64,000 bases of DNA from Paramecium pentaurelia (GCA_905183005.1 CAJJDO010000150.1:160574-224573); one strand, 5' to 3'; shown: positions 12,541 through 25,502, numbered from the stretch's first letter. Notes: generated from the sequence alone by a model not told the origin. Program-made: numbers and translations.

Positions 12541-14719
12541 ATGGAGAACATTCAAGTAGTAGTTAGAATTAGACCATCAAATGTTTTAGAGAAAGACAAT
12601 AATGACCTTGAAATTTGGTCTGTTTAGAATTAAGATACTATTACAATTTCTAATGATAGATTTAATGATTTAGTAAGAATGCGTAAATTTGTACCTGGAT
12701 AAAGAGTAGAATTTACCTTCAGTATAAATAATCAATCGAATATTTAATAGATTAATGTTTTGATACTAAACACACCACGAAATTTATTTACTAATAGTAG
12801 ATCTAAAGAATTACATTATCATCATTATAAGGTATAAATGGGACAGTATTTATGTATGGTTAAACTGGAAGTGGTAAGACTTACACTATGATGGGATATG
12901 ATTAAGAAGAAGGAATTTTAAAATAAGCACTCAAAGATCTTTTTGGAGAAATTGAGAAATAATAAGACAAATAATTTTTTTTAAGATGCAGTTATGTTGA
13001 AATATATACAGATTAAGTTTATGATCTACTATCTACTTAAGAGAGATTGAGTGAAACATTATTAATAAATGAAGATTTTAATAGAGAATTTGTTATTAAG
13101 GGAGCAGTAGAAGAGATAGTGACAACAATAGATGAAATAATGGATATCCTTTAATTTGGAGAAAGTAATAGACATTATGCATCAACTGTTATGAATCATT
13201 GTAGTAGTAGATCTCATACAATATTCAGATTATATGTTAGATGTGTTCCAAATACAATAGGACCAAATTCAGTGATAACTGAATCAATACTTAATTTTGT
13301 AGATTTGGCAGGTTCAGAAAAAATTAATATACATGATTCTATGCTTAAAAAAAGAGGAACTTCTGCAGGAGGGAGTGGTACACAATATAAAGATAGATAG
13401 AATGAATCCAAACATATCAATAAAAGTTTATTTTTTTTAACTTAAGTAATATCTCTAAGGGCTTAAGGAAGAAAGTAATTAACTTTACAATATATAGTGA
13501 TCAACATATACCATATAGAAATTCACCTTTAACAAAGATTTTAAGATCATCTTTAGGAGGTAATTCTAGAACTGCCATAATATTATGTGTTAATCCTTGT
13601 TATAGTTAATTTGAATAAACAGTATCTACTTTAAGGTTTGGAACAAATGCTAAGAAAATAGAAAATAATGTATCTAAGAATATAGTTGGTTTTGATAATG
13701 ATGAAAGTTTAAATAGGGTAATAAAAGATTATGAGATAAAAATTGAGGAATTGTAAAGAGCAAGAGTTGATGATAAGTAATAATAAGAAATGATGTAAAA
13801 AATAATAGAAAAACTAGAAGAACAAAGAAAAATATTTAAATCTCAATTTACTATTTCTGATCATATATAAGCAATGATTAACAAAGATATACCATATTAA
13901 TGGACTCATTTACACTATCATGGTGTAGGAATTTTATGGGTTCCTGAAAAAGGAAGTAGAGATATTGAAGTTAAATAAGATATTATTGATTCTTTTGGAA
14001 TAATTAAAAAATATTAAAATTTAGAAGAAGAATATATTATTTTGAAATCAGAAAAATAAACAATTGAATGTTAATTGAATGAAATTAAATAGAAATAATA
14101 AGAAGTTGTTATATAAACTAAAAAGAGATATGCAAATTAAAAGGCTAAAACTAGAAAATATAAATAATTAAGTAAAGATCTCTAAGATGAAAGAAATAAA
14201 CTATAAAAAATTGCATTATGTTATCATAATATGATAGATGTAGATGAAATGATGTTATTAAACAATGAAACATTAGATTAAATGTTAGAAAATATTTAAA
14301 TTATGATGCAAAACATATATAAAATTAAATTAAGAAAAGAAATCAAACTTAAAGAAAATATAGATATCTTAAAATTAAAATCATCAAGACCTATCAAATA
14401 TCCTAAATATTTATTTGACACTTCAGCTATTAATGTTTAATTCTGGGATGTAAATGATAATAAGAAAATTGAAGAGACTAGTAAAAGTGAAATAGAATCC
14501 TTCTAAAGTTATTTTTAATCTCAATTAAATTAAAGTAGTCCAACATATATTGATATGCAAAGTAGCATATAATAATTTAAGGAACCCTTTAAACATATAT
14601 GTTCTCATGAAAAAAATGGACCAAATAAATCTGGTAAAGAGAATTTTGAACCTTCATTCAAAAAGAATTTAAGTATGGAAATAGCTGATGAATTAAATTT
14701 CCGTAGTTATTTTAGATGA
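12541..14719 (+). CDS. Kinesin motor protein
   Basis: N-terminal motor domain: MENIQVVVRIRPS, P-loop MYGQTGSGKTYTMMG, switch I NHCSSRSH, switch II FVDLAGSE, then ESKHINKSL and PYRNSPLTKILRSSLGGNSR. After about residue 370 comes a long Gln/Lys/Glu coiled coil and a Ser/Asn-rich tail ending ELNFRSYFR. Total about 700 residues. Between KSL and PYRNS the frame is kept by a putative 26-nt intron (GTAATATC...GAAG). Without it there would be a one-base shift next to a run of eight T. The motor resembles the kinesin-7/N-terminal class, but I cannot fix the subfamily. The start at 12541 is 90 bp after the trichocyst gene stop. Confidence 0.92.
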
Positions 14720-14733
14720 AATAATTAATATTA

Positions 14734-15634
14734 ATGTTTTCATTATTGTTTTTAATCACCACGTCTTATGCTACTGATAAAAATTGTTTATGGCATGATG
14801 CCTATGGATATACATATGACATCTCAAAATTACACAATATCAATAATTATCAAGTACCTGATACTGATACAAGTAACATTTTCTAAATTAATATATATAA
14901 AGGCATGGGAATGTTTAATATGGTTTATGAATTTAATTTTTGTACAGGAGCAGTCAGATGTTAAGGTAGAGATGTGGCTGCATTTGAAGCACTTGAAGTG
15001 ATGGGAAAAGTGACTGAAAATTGTGATGTAATATTATATTATTATTTTTAAGGTATTAGGATTGAAAGAAACTCAAGAATTTGGATATGTTAATCCAATT
15101 TATCCTGAATTAGGCATTTCTATAACCTATAAATAAGGTTATTTTTATATTTATAATAAGGTGATATGTGTTTTGATGTTAAAGATGATGCTGGATTACA
15201 AAAAATACTTGCAGATAATGAACAAATGTAAATGAGTCCAAGATCTGTTACTTTTGAAATAACATGTGGAAAAGATGAACCTAATTTTAGAGTTATTGAT
15301 TCTAGTAAATGCAATATTAGATTGGGTATTTAACATTCAGCTGCTTGTAGATCAGGATCATCACCTAGTAATTATTAAATTTATCATAGGTGGTAGCAGT
15401 TAAACATTGCTTTTATATATTATTCTAATTGCTGGTCTCTATTTTGGAGGTGGTATAGCTTACAATAAAAAATAATACTAATTGAGTGGAGTAGATGCAT
15501 TACCTCACTCTCATTTTTGGAGAGATTTTCCACATTTGGTTAAAGATGGAATTAATTTCACTATTATCAAACTTTTTGGAATAATCAAAAGATTTAGAGG
15601 ACTTTCAAATGAAGGAGGATATGCTGTTATTTGA
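14734..15634 (+). CDS. Type I membrane protein with mannose-6-phosphate-receptor-like (MRH) domain
   Basis: Begins with a signal peptide (MFSLLFLITTSYA). A cysteine-bearing luminal domain follows (NCLWHDAYGYTYDISKL, FCTGAVRC, MCFDV, ITCGKDE), then one transmembrane helix (LLLYIILIAGLYFGGGIAY) and a cytoplasmic tail containing LPHSHFWRDFPHLVKDG. This order fits CI-MPR-like/ATG27-type receptors that sort glycoproteins between Golgi and endosomes. Three introns are needed (about 25, 23 and 22 nt); the second has a GTT donor. The start codon lies only 15 bp after the kinesin stop. The specific ligand is unknown. Confidence 0.8.
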
Positions 15635-16558
15635 TGTAATTTTAGTAATTATAAAAATATATTTGTCTTTTCTTAAAATATGATTCTTTTTTTTATATTA
15701 ATAATCTATATTTTGGATTTAACTTTACTTTTTTAGTTTTTATCTATAAATTATTTTTAATTTTTTAAATAACTAATCTGAAATAATACTAACTATTTAT
15801 ATATTTTTATAACTCCTTAATAGTGACATATGATTTTATTAATATTTTGAAAATTACATTTTATTATTTCATAATCAGAGGATTAATTATTAATATTATT
15901 GAATTTTTAATATTGATAGATTTAAAGAAATAGTAATAATTATAATTTATATTATTATAATTTCAAAGATTAATAATTCCATATATACTCTAATTTCTTT
16001 CTCTATCTTAATTTAGATAGAATTAGAATTCTAAACGATAAAATGATTAATAATATAAAAATGGAATCATTATAAATATGATTTTAGAATAATTGTAAAA
16101 CTAACTTTAAATATATATATGAAATTTACAATTCAAGGCAATAATTGATTTTCGGTTTTTTAATGAATTAGAATTCTTAAAATATTGAGTTAAATGAATA
16201 GGTTAAATTTTTTATTAGTAATTATTTTTGTTATTTAAAGTACACTATAATCAAATCACACATCAATTCATATTTTCTAATTTTATTTGATGATCTTTAA
16301 CCCCTGTAAACTATAGATTATAATATTATAATGTACAATATATGGGTTTACATATGATAAATTGAAATTTTTCATTACTTTAATTTTTGATTATTCTACA
16401 ATTTGATTAATAATTAGAATGATATCTTATTAAAGATAATATAAAATCACTTAACACATTTTATTATGTAATTAAATATGTATAATGAAAACTTAAACAA
16501 TATGGAATTATAAAATGTATATTTTTGTCAAATTGATAATATATATTAGATACTTAAA
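15635..16558. other. AT-rich interval with one weak ORF
   Basis: No supported gene. A plus-strand frame at 16194-16406 (70 codons to TGA) starts with a signal-peptide-like MNRLNFLLVIIFVIQSTLQ and ends without further features. It might be the first exon of a secreted protein, but is too short and AT-rich to call. Confidence 0.3.
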
Positions 16559-17272
16559 TCAAATATCAGAAGGATATTATTAAAATTGAATAATTTAAAG
16601 TCCTCCAACTTGAGGTACACATGATTTTCTCCTTTATTTAGGGCTTTTTGGACTACAATTTATTTATTATTAAGAATTTAAATTTTATTATTACAAATCA
16701 ACTAGATTGAGATTATTTTCTGCTCTATAATTTGAGAAAATCCATTAATCTATTATATCTATAGAGAGACTATTAATCACCTAAGCAATTAGATAAAAAA
16801 GTAAAGCAGCAGAAAATCCTGTTAATAATGTTATAACAGCTACAATTCCAAAGTTTCGAAAACCTACTAAAACAGCTAAGAGAGATGCTCCAATTATTTA
16901 TAATAAAATCAAGAAAAATAGGATTAACCAACAAACTTTTTAGTGCTTTGGAATAACTTTAAAAAGAGAAAATTAAACTTTATCCTAATATGTTACCTTC
17001 ATATTAATTTTATACGAACAAACTTCACAGCTAATCTGTTAATTAAAATATAATCATTATTACATCTTTTTTAAGTACTTTTTCAACAATATTTTTTGTT
17101 AAAATCCAACTTTTAAAGCATTCTTCATGTACATATTATTATGACCCCTTACATTTACAAGGATATATAAATCTTGAGGTTTCCTCTTCCATCATGCAAA
17201 TTCTACAAATTCCTTTTTTTCTTAAATTTTTATACTTCCTTTTTTAGACATTTCTAATTCAGTTGCATTCAT
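16559..17272 (-). CDS. RING-CH (MARCH-type) membrane E3 ubiquitin ligase
   Basis: The N-terminal RING-CH finger reads CRICMMEEE...PCKCKGSQQYVHEECFKSW...CEVCSYKI, giving the C4HC3 order of MARCH/Doa10 ligases. Two hydrophobic helices follow (WLILFFLILLQIIGASLLAV and GIVAVITLLTGFSAALLFYL), then a Gln/Asn-rich cytosolic tail ending FQQYPSDI. Such proteins ubiquitinate other membrane proteins. A 23-nt intron ending in a run of A plus G joins MNATELEMSKKG to the finger. It ends at TGA 16561-16559. The next gene upstream (start 17735) ends 41 bp before this start, on the same strand. Confidence 0.88.
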
Positions 17273-17312
17273 TTAATATTAATAGATGTGACACCATACA
17301 GGCTTTTTTCTT

Positions 17313-17735
17313 TCATTATCCTATGATTAAAATATAAGAAGAATATTGTACTCTTAGATAGTGAGTATTTTTAATGTATTTTTTATATTTTTCTTTTCTT
17401 GGAGAAGAATTAAAACCCTAATTTGTTATCGGTAAACATTCTTGAGGGATTAATTATTGTGATTAATTTAGTCTATTAAATTTTTTAGGAGATGATGAAC
17501 CAACTATCCCAAAATCAGATTTATTCATACACCTATAATATTTTTTATAAATTCTGAATAGTAACTATTATCTAAATGATTATTTGATTTTGCATATTAT
17601 TATATAAGTGGAAAGTGGAATTTTGTACATATAACATTTTTAATATTGAAATAAAAGAGTATTTTGTAATTCTAATATTCTCTAAAGTAACAATAATCCA
17701 TTATCTTAATTTTATATAATTTCGATATTATCCAT
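17313..17735 (-). CDS. Hypothetical protein, about 140 residues
   Basis: Intronless in my reading: MDNIEIIQNQDNGLLLLQRI, then a basic/hydrophobic middle and a Ser/Pro/Lys-rich part (GSSSPKKFN, NSSPRKEKYKKY) ending before TGA 17315-17313. No domain or membrane segment is clear. It has real-gene features: mixed codons, Gln as TAA/TAG, and a short spacer to its neighbour. Confidence 0.55.
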
Positions 17736-17940
17736 TTATAAACTATTATATTTTGTTGTTTTAATCAGCAACCTAAAATCTCATGTTAATTAATATTATT
17801 TCTCTATTTGTTCAATATTTATTAATTAATGGAATATTTATAAGTAAATAACATCAATCTTGAATTTCAATTTTTTATAATCAAAAAGTAGCTTAATTTA
17901 ATAACAAATTTTTTATTTTATAGAATTTCATAGTAAATAG

Positions 17941-18210
17941 TCAATTAGAATTCATGAATTATCTTAATATGTGATCAATAATAAGGACCTCGCCTATTTG
18001 GAAATTACTATCTGTACTAAATTGCAAAATATATCCATTAATTAAAAAAAACTTAACTTTGTATTAATATTATAAATCAATACTTTGAGTAATAAGAGAA
18101 TAATTTGGAAATATCTTAAAATAAAATAGTTTACTTATTTTTTCGAATTTACAGTTCTTCTTAGAATTCAATAATACTAATTATCTTTTTTAAATAATAT
18201 ATCAAAGAGT
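17941..18210 (-). CDS. Fragment of an unresolved gene (C-terminal part)
   Basis: A minus-strand frame ending at TGA 17943-17941 reads KIFPNYSLITQSIDL and KFFLINGYILQFSTDSNF, then QIGEVLIIDHILR. This has protein-like composition, but I could not place a start codon or the upstream exons. No domain recognised. The limits are approximate. Confidence 0.3.
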
Positions 18211-18765
18211 ATTAAATAATAATAACAACTATATCTATTATACATTAAAATATTCTATCATTTGCTTCTATACTTCTTTTTATTCATTATTATGGGTTTA
18301 ATTTATATACTTTTTAGAATTTCAATAATTGCGTTGGTTTTTCATCATAGATTTTTCATTTTTTTTAATGAATTTATTAATATAGAATGAGTATCTAATG
18401 AGATTCACCTATTAAGTAAAAGTTTTGAGTTTTAATATATTATTTACATTAATTTTTATAGAAAACTGTTATTATGATAAATAAAAAATTTGTTGAATAA
18501 ATATATGTTTTGATATTTTATAAAAAGTACTTTATTCGACATTCAAATTGTTAATTTATAAAAATACAAAGAACAGTTACATTATCTGGTTTAAACCATA
18601 TAAGGAAATGAAGAAGAAAAGATTTTAGATATAAATAAGTAGAGTGAATGTAAATTAATTTTGAGTAATTCTATATATAATTATTAATATTATGAGATCT
18701 TAATAAATATATGATTAGCTTATAAAACTTTAATTATTGTTATCCTATTATCGATAATTATAATT

Positions 18766-19883
18766 ATGCTGAACGAAAGTATTTCTCAATAAAAAAAAAG
18801 AATTTTATGGACAGATGAGGTAAGAAAAATTAGTATAGTAGGAAGATAAACTCTTAAAGTAATTAGTAAATAAATACTAAAATGAAAGACTTGGCTGGAA
18901 ATAAATTTCAAAAGCTCTAAGAAAATAAGGCTATGAAAGAAATACTAAGGCATGTAGGGAGAGATTTTTCAATTACCTTGATATCTCTTTCAATAAAAGT
19001 GAGTTGACTCAACTTGAACTTGATAAACTTTTCGAACTTGTAAAAGTTTATGGAAATAAATGGGTAAAAAGTTATGAATATTTAAGACTTGTATTGCTGA
19101 AGAATTAAATCATCGAACAGATTAAGATATTAAGAATAAATTTTACGCACATGTTAAAAAAGTTTTCAGACGATTATTAAAAGCCTCATTTAAAACAAAT
19201 GAAAGTAAGTATTTTCAGATTTATTAAAGGTTCATTAATTACTGCTAAATTACAACCTCTATTGATTTCTAGTATATTTTGTTAGGAGAATGAGATGGAT
19301 CTAAAGCAAATACATATCAGAGATGATATGAAATAACTTTTTAAAAGTTTGATTACATAAAATAAATCAATTTAACAAGGACATCAAATAAATGAAGAAA
19401 CTAGAGAAAAAGTTAAGCAAATTTCATCATATTTAGAGAAAGAAAAGTATGTTTACCAATAATTTTAGTTAAATATATCTATAAAATAAAATAACAAGAA
19501 AAGAAAACAAATTAAAAACAAAAATAAAACAAAGAAATCAGAAATTCAAGTTTACTTATAACGAAATTGAACAATAAAAAATACTGAATAAAATCTAGAA
19601 CAAACAATCCATTTTTGTCTTACCAATCAAAACCTTAGATTTTCCATTCATGGATTTTAATACAAATTTTGAGAATGTCTATAATCAGATACAATAAAGT
19701 AAAATTTTTGAAAATGAATCACAACATTAAATTATATTGAGTACTCCTTTTAATTGGCAATATCCATCTTTTAAAATCGATTCATTTTATGTAAAATTTA
19801 TGTTCAAATTTTTAGTAACCTGAATTATTCTCATAAACCATCCACTCTGATTCATACAATTATTAGACTATTTGGAACGCTTG
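18766..19883 (+). CDS. Two-repeat Myb-like DNA-binding protein
   Basis: Two SANT/Myb repeats near the N-terminus. Repeat 1 is WTDEEDKLLKQLVNKY...LGWKQISKALRKQGYERN...CRERFFNYL. Repeat 2 is LDKLFELVKVYGNKWTCIAEELNHRTDQDIKNKFYAHVKK. The spacing and helix-turn-helix shape fit an R2R3-type transcription factor. The rest is Lys/Gln/Asn-rich, ending YNYQTIWNA and TGA 19881-19883. About five short introns are needed (for example after WTDE, after GNKW, after KTNE and before the last exon); several end in AAG. Target genes are unknown. Confidence 0.88.
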
Positions 19884-20073
19884 AGAATTTACATATATAT
19901 TTATAATAGATAACAGCTATATATAGGTTCAAATTCATTGTTTTTTATATATTGTATAAATTTGAAACGCCGAAAATAAATCATTTTAAATTAATAACCC
20001 TTCTCTTCATTTCAAGCAAGACTCTAATCATGTCGATTATTATTTAATTTCATATAACAAAGTTAAAAGATTG

Positions 20074-20574
20074 ATGTTTTGGTTGTATTGTGTTCTAAAT
20101 CATAAACAAGACTTTGAACAATAGAATTGGTCGGATAAAAATGGATTAATATTAATATAATAATTTTTGAATTAAATAATGCAAATAAAAATTAATAATG
20201 GTTGTTCAAATGAATCACTTTATTATTCTGTCATAATTTTAGCTTATTATAGAAAAATAAGATTAGAAATTAAACTAAATTATTTCAAGATTATAGTTAT
20301 CTATCTTAAATAGATATATAAATTTAACTAAGTAAATTTAACAGTTATTTAACATCTTAATGTTGTATTTCTCAAAATTGTTTAACCATGTATTTTAAAA
20401 TAAAGTAGATTCTTGTAAATACCTTAAAATTATATTTATTATTTATTAAAAATGCTATTTAATTAAATATTTTATCATTATATATTTATTCAATATATAT
20501 AATAATTATAATCTCATATATATAAATTGAATAAATATAATTATTTCAATTTTAAATAAAACTAATATAATTGA
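20074..20574 (+). CDS. Hypothetical protein, possibly cyclin-like
   Basis: A 166-codon frame from ATG 20074 (MFWLYCVLNHKQDFEQQ) to TGA 20572-20574. The first half is gene-like (NWSDKNGLILIQQFLNQ, then NNGCSNESLYYSVIILAYYR), faintly like the start of a PCL/Pho80-type cyclin box. The second half is so AT-rich that introns or a shorter true end are likely. The frame also stays open for about 30 codons upstream without an ATG, so a 5' exon may be missing. Confidence 0.35.
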
Positions 20575-21001
20575 TATTCTTTCATTCTCTTTTTCATTTA
20601 ATAACAATTTATTTTGATTTATTAATATTTCAGGAGACATTCCATACAATATGAAAAAATAGGCTAATAGGATAGGTATCTCCATAAATCTTGAATTTCA
20701 TAAATATATAAACTTATGATAACCTAATCTAATTTAATCAATTTACAATAGGAAGGTTTTAATATCATTTTCTAATTTTTAGTTTACTCTACAATTTTTG
20801 ATATAATTTTAATTATATATAAATATAATTAAAGAAATTATATTAAAATAAAATTTGGATTTCTGACTAAAATAATGTAGATGGATATTTACCTAAAAAT
20901 TTTGAAATTAAAAATCAAGTATGATTGTTTCTAATTTCATAATTATTTAGTTTTTATATTTAATAGATATGAAAATCTATTTATTTTTAAATTCTCAAAT
21001 T

Positions 21002-22766
21002 TCATACTTATATAATTTAGAATAAGAAACTATAATCATATTAAAAGGTTTATAAAATAATTTTTTAATAAAAAAAGTAATAATGGAAAAATAATAACAT
21101 ATATGTTAATAATTTGTAAATAACCTTAGAAATTTAATCAATTATAAAAAAAATTGAAAGAACGTTTTTCTGTCATACCCACTGATGGACTTTTGACAGA
21201 ATTGAAACTTTTTTCACTTGGAATGAAACTAGGATGAACAGTCAATTAATGAGCATTCTTTTTCTAAGATAAACCTCTACTAGATTCAAAACTATAAGAT
21301 GATTGTCTTTCTTTAGATAATGTTGGTTATCTTTCTTTAGAATGTGTAGTAGTATGTCGTTCATTTTTAGTAAGAATTTTATCAACTTTAAAAAACTAAG
21401 GTTCTCTTTGTTTGGTTTAAGCATTTGTAGTAGTAAAATAATTTGGTTTAGGAATAATAGCCTAGATTAAGAATATAAATACTTTAGTATTATTTTATTT
21501 GGAATTATTTTTAAGATGAGAGAAATCAAAATAAAACTATTGTTTAATTTAACTAGTAGGAGTAATATAAGACATATTTTTAGTGATTGTATTGAGATCT
21601 TCTAATAAATCATCTGGTAATTTATGTTTCTTTTTGATTTCTTCATTTTCTTAATTTTATTGATATTTTTTAAACCAAGGGTAATTTAATAATTCTAAAA
21701 CAGTTGGTCTTTCATCTGGATCAATAGTTAACATTCCATATAATAATGCAATAGCTTCTTTGGATATATCATGAATGATAGTAAATTCACCAGATTAGAT
21801 TCTACTATATAATTCTTAATCTGTGTCTCCTTTGAATGGAAATACACCTTAAAGCATTGTGAATAGCACTACTCCTAATGCCCAGACATCTGATTTATCT
21901 CCTCTATATTCTTACCTTGTAACTATTTCTGGTGCCATATAACTTGGAGTACCACAAAACATTTTGACTTTCTTTTCAATAGGGAACGATGTTGAAAATC
22001 CAAAATCTATTAATTTAGGAGTAAGTCCTTCTAATAAGATATTTTCTAATTTAATATCTCTATGTGCAATATTTTTGGAATGACAATATTGAATTGCATC
22101 TAAAATTTATTTGAATATTCCTTTGGCAATTTCCTCTTCTAATCTTCTTTCCTAAAGATTAGAATTAATTTTTACCGGTTGTTTTCTAACCAAATGGTGT
22201 AATGAACTACCACTAACATATTCTAATATTATATTAACATGATTATTTGATTCTACAGTATCTAAAATTTTAACTATATTAGGATGATCTAACTTTTCTA
22301 AGATTTCAATTTCTCTTCTTACTCCTTTTCTTCTCTATAAATCTTTAATCTTAGTTTTTTCATATATTTTAATGGCCACCTTTGTATCACTTTCTATCTA
22401 TATTGCAACTCTCACTGAAGCATAAGCACCTTAACCAATACGACTACCCACCTTATATTATGCCTTAAATTATTCAGTTTTATTAGTATCATCATCAGGT
22501 TGATTGATTAAGAATTTTACTCTATCACAAATGTTCTATTATTTAAAATCAAATTTAAAGTATTCAACATTATCTCTCTTTTCTACTTTACAAAATTTAG
22601 ATTATAAAATTTGACTAATTGCATCTAGATTCCGTAGTTGTTAATTCTTTAAGTTCATAAGTAATTCTTATTGTAAGGGTGCTCTGTACTTGAGAGCATA
22701 TTGATTCCCAACACATTTTTCATTCTCCTTTTAATTTAAACTATTAGCGGCTGCTCTATGCTTCAT
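21002..22766 (-). CDS. Serine/threonine kinase, CAMK/SNF1-related type
   Basis: An N-terminal 130-residue region precedes the kinase domain. The domain starts YKVGSRIGQGAYASVRVAI and continues with VAIKIYEK, REIEILEKLDHPNIVKI, catalytic loop HRDIKLENILL, LIDFGFST, FCGTPSYMAPEI, SDVWALGVVLFTMLQG and DPDERPTVLELLNYPWF. All catalytic residues are present, so it should be active. The C-terminal tail is Lys/Ser/Gln-rich (MSYITPTS, HPSFIPSEKSFN). I found no intron in the kinase domain. The exact end is unsure: the frame past MTEKRSF runs on to a TGA near 21004-21002, but an intron could end it earlier. Confidence 0.87.
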
Positions 22767-23067
22767 TACAATTTAAAATAATTAACAGTCTCATTATAAT
22801 TAAATATTGTATATAACTATTCTTTTATTTTATTTTATTGTTATATAATAGATGTGACTATAATGATAATTCATATGAAACTAGATTCACTAATACATTA
22901 ATATTGATCTTATAATAATACTTAAAAAAAGAATCTATAATTACAATGAAATCATTTTAAGTAATATTTTTAAGTAAAAATACTTTAATAAATAATATAT
23001 ATCTTAAATACTAACATCTAAATATTTTAAAAATAATAAATCAAAAATTTAACATGTCTATACTATA

Positions 23068-24210
23068 ATGAAATAATTAAATATTAATAAATAAAAACTA
23101 GAACCATTAAATTTACCAGTTTATCATTAGTAACAACATCAATATTCACTTTAAATAAGAAAACCAACATATAGTTTGCATGAACAAACAACTTCAAGAT
23201 AGAGTCACTAAAGAAAAAAGTAGAAATAAGTAAATGTTACTTAAAATTCACCTCCCAAATATTAAGATTAACAAATTTTGGTTGATAAATTTGGATTAAA
23301 TGAAAGATTTCAATACACTCTTAGAATATCAGTTAGAACCAAATAAGGAATGATTATAGGAAATCCAACAAAATAAAATTAAGATTCATATATCCTTTTA
23401 TCAAATATCTCCAACAAAACTTATATGCATTATTTCTTAGTATTTGATGGACATGGAGTTAATGGACATCATGTATCTAATTTCCTCAAATAATAATTTC
23501 AACTTTATACTACTCAATTTTCATAATTATTAGAAAATAAGTATATAGATAATATTTATTAGTCCATAATTTGCTATATAAACTATCTTCACTCATGTTT
23601 CTTAGGCCTTAAATCAATCAGGTATTGACTTGAAGTATTCTGGATCTACAGTAATAGGACTTTTTATGCTACACAACAAAGTATATGCTCTAAATAAACC
23701 CAGATTTATTGTTCAAATTTGGGAGATTCAAGAGCAATCATGTTAAGTCGCCATAATAGATGGATACTCAAATACTTATCTAGAGATCATAAACCTTAAT
23801 GTGCTGATGAGGCCTAAAGAATTATAAATTATGGTGGCAGGATTGATTCTTATAGAGATTCATAAGGTCTATCATATGGTCCATTGAGAGTTTGGAGTAA
23901 TGCCAATGTTCCTGGTTTAGCCATGACTAGATCTATGGGTGATTAAGTAGCAAAGAAAGTTGGGGTGATTGATAAGCCAGAAATATTTAATTTTACTATG
24001 GATATTATGGATAGAGCTTTGTTAATTGGATCAGATGGACTTTTTGAGTTTTTAACTTAATAAGATATATTTGATGCTATCACTCCATACTTAAATAATA
24101 TTGAGATGGCTTGTAATCATTTATTAGAGATGGCTCATATAAGTTGGTTATAAAGAGGGTCTAAAATGATAGATGATATAACATTTATTTTAATTTTTTT
24201 GTAATATTGA
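23068..24210 (+). CDS. Protein phosphatase 2C (PPM family)
   Basis: Metal-dependent Ser/Thr phosphatase. Motifs in order: VRTKQGMIIGNPTKQNQDSY, YFLVFDGHGVNGH, YSGSTVIGLF, SNLGDSRAIM, SRDHKPQ, EAQRIINYGG, GLAMTRSMGDQVAKKVGV and ALLIGSDGLFEFL, then DDITFILIF. The metal-ligand aspartates (QDSY, FDGHG, SDGL, DDIT) are all kept. The N-terminal 80 residues are Gln/His/Lys-rich. Two introns of 22-23 nt are needed, before PQFAIQTIF and before IYCSNLG. The start at 23068 opens the same frame as the PP2C core; a later ATG at 23180 leads into another frame and was rejected. Confidence 0.93.
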
Positions 24211-24386
24211 TAATTGCTTATAAGAAATGTTGTTATTTAGTTAAATTTGTCTTAGGGATGCATATCACAGTTGAGTCTCATATATTATGATATTCCAGAA
24301 ATTTGAAGCTATATTTAATTAATTTTGAAATTTCTAGGTATTAAGTATCATCTATTTGATATTTAAACTGATTATTAATTAAACTA

Positions 24387-24674
24387 ATGAACAATTTGGG
24401 CATTTAAAATAATCGATTTCATAAAAAGGCTATTGAGAATAGAATGAAGTCTGAATGTAACGAATTCTACATGCTCAATAGACGAACAAAGAAATAAAAG
24501 AATGAATACTATGAAAATTGGCTTAAATAAAGAGAGAAAGAATCCAACGCATCTACAGAAACATGTTTGGACATCATTACTCCTAATCTTCCTTAAGCAA
24601 AGATTCCTAATACTTTTTAAGTTAAGTTGATCAATGATATATTAAAAAATCATAAGCACTCATTGCATTATTGA
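24387..24674 (+). CDS. Small basic protein, NRFHxKAxE family (copy B)
   Basis: Intronless, 95 residues. MNNLGIQNNRFHKKAIENRM opens it and matches the start of the 7343-7618 protein in spacing and key residues (N-R-F-H-x-K-A-x-E). The rest differs: basic (RRTKKQKNEYYENWLKQRE), then CLDIITPNLPQAKIPNTF. Stop TGA 24672-24674. Function unknown. Confidence 0.7.
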
Positions 24675-24791
24675 TTTATAATATGCCTCATAGATAAAAT
24701 CATTTAATTAAATATATATTTCATATAAATTATTGAATCTGTATCTTAAATATCTATAAGTTCATATAAACTACAAAATAATAATTAAAAA

Positions 24792-25474
24792 ATGAATTAA
24801 ACATAAGTATTTCCTTTAAAAAAACGAAACAGTCATCCTGAATAAGAAATTAGAAACACTCATCTTAAAGCATTAGAATATTAAACAACACATAAACTAT
24901 AAAGAAAATAATCAAAATCATAAGTATAATTAGAATGTTATTCTGGTATTCTTAATAATATTTAATAGAACCTAGAGAATGAAGAAAACTTGGATGATTA
25001 CTAAAGTTAAATTGAATACAATTTTAATACAATGACTAGTTTGAATTATCAATAAGTACCATCTTTAATATCTATCTTAACATCTGAAAGCAATTTAAGT
25101 ATTGAAGAAGAATTTGAAATTTGGGATGACAAATCAGATTTAAGAGTATTGAAACTAATTTTGGATGAGTAGAAACCATCAATATAATAATTTTTATTAT
25201 TGTACAAAGCTAGATTTGGGTATATATAATAATTATGTTAAGAGGATTTCCTGGACAGTAATAATGCATAAAAAATGAAGAAGTGATAAAAACTGCTGTG
25301 ACATATGCATCCAGTAACAAACAACTATTTAAAAAATATTTTCCATCTAAAAAGATAGTTTTTGAAGATGATATTGATTATTCAATACCTTATAAGATAG
25401 AGGATGATCATCATTTTTAATCTTTTAATCACTTTTTTAAGTTTTAAAAAACAAAAACATTGGTTGAATTTTGA
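24792..25474 (+). CDS. Hypothetical acidic, low-complexity protein
   Basis: About 220 residues: MNQTQVFPLKKRNSHPEQEI, a Gln/Asn/Glu-rich middle (IEEEFEIWDDKSDLRVL), then LLLYKARFGGFPGQQQC and a C-terminal IEDDHHFQSFNHFFKF. One 23-nt intron joins KARFG and GFPGQ. No known domain. It is convergent with the proteasome gene, with 28 bp between the two stop codons. Confidence 0.65.
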
Positions 25475-25502
25475 ATATTGATTTTAATATACTTAATGTA
25501 TT

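Noticed and set aside
13431..13438. Kinesin as a frameshifted pseudogene
   Set aside because: All motor motifs are intact and a plausible 26-nt intron restores the frame, so it is reported only as a point to check.
23180..24210. PP2C starting at ATG 23180
   Set aside because: That frame hits TGA before the phosphatase motifs; the ATG at 23068 opens the correct frame.
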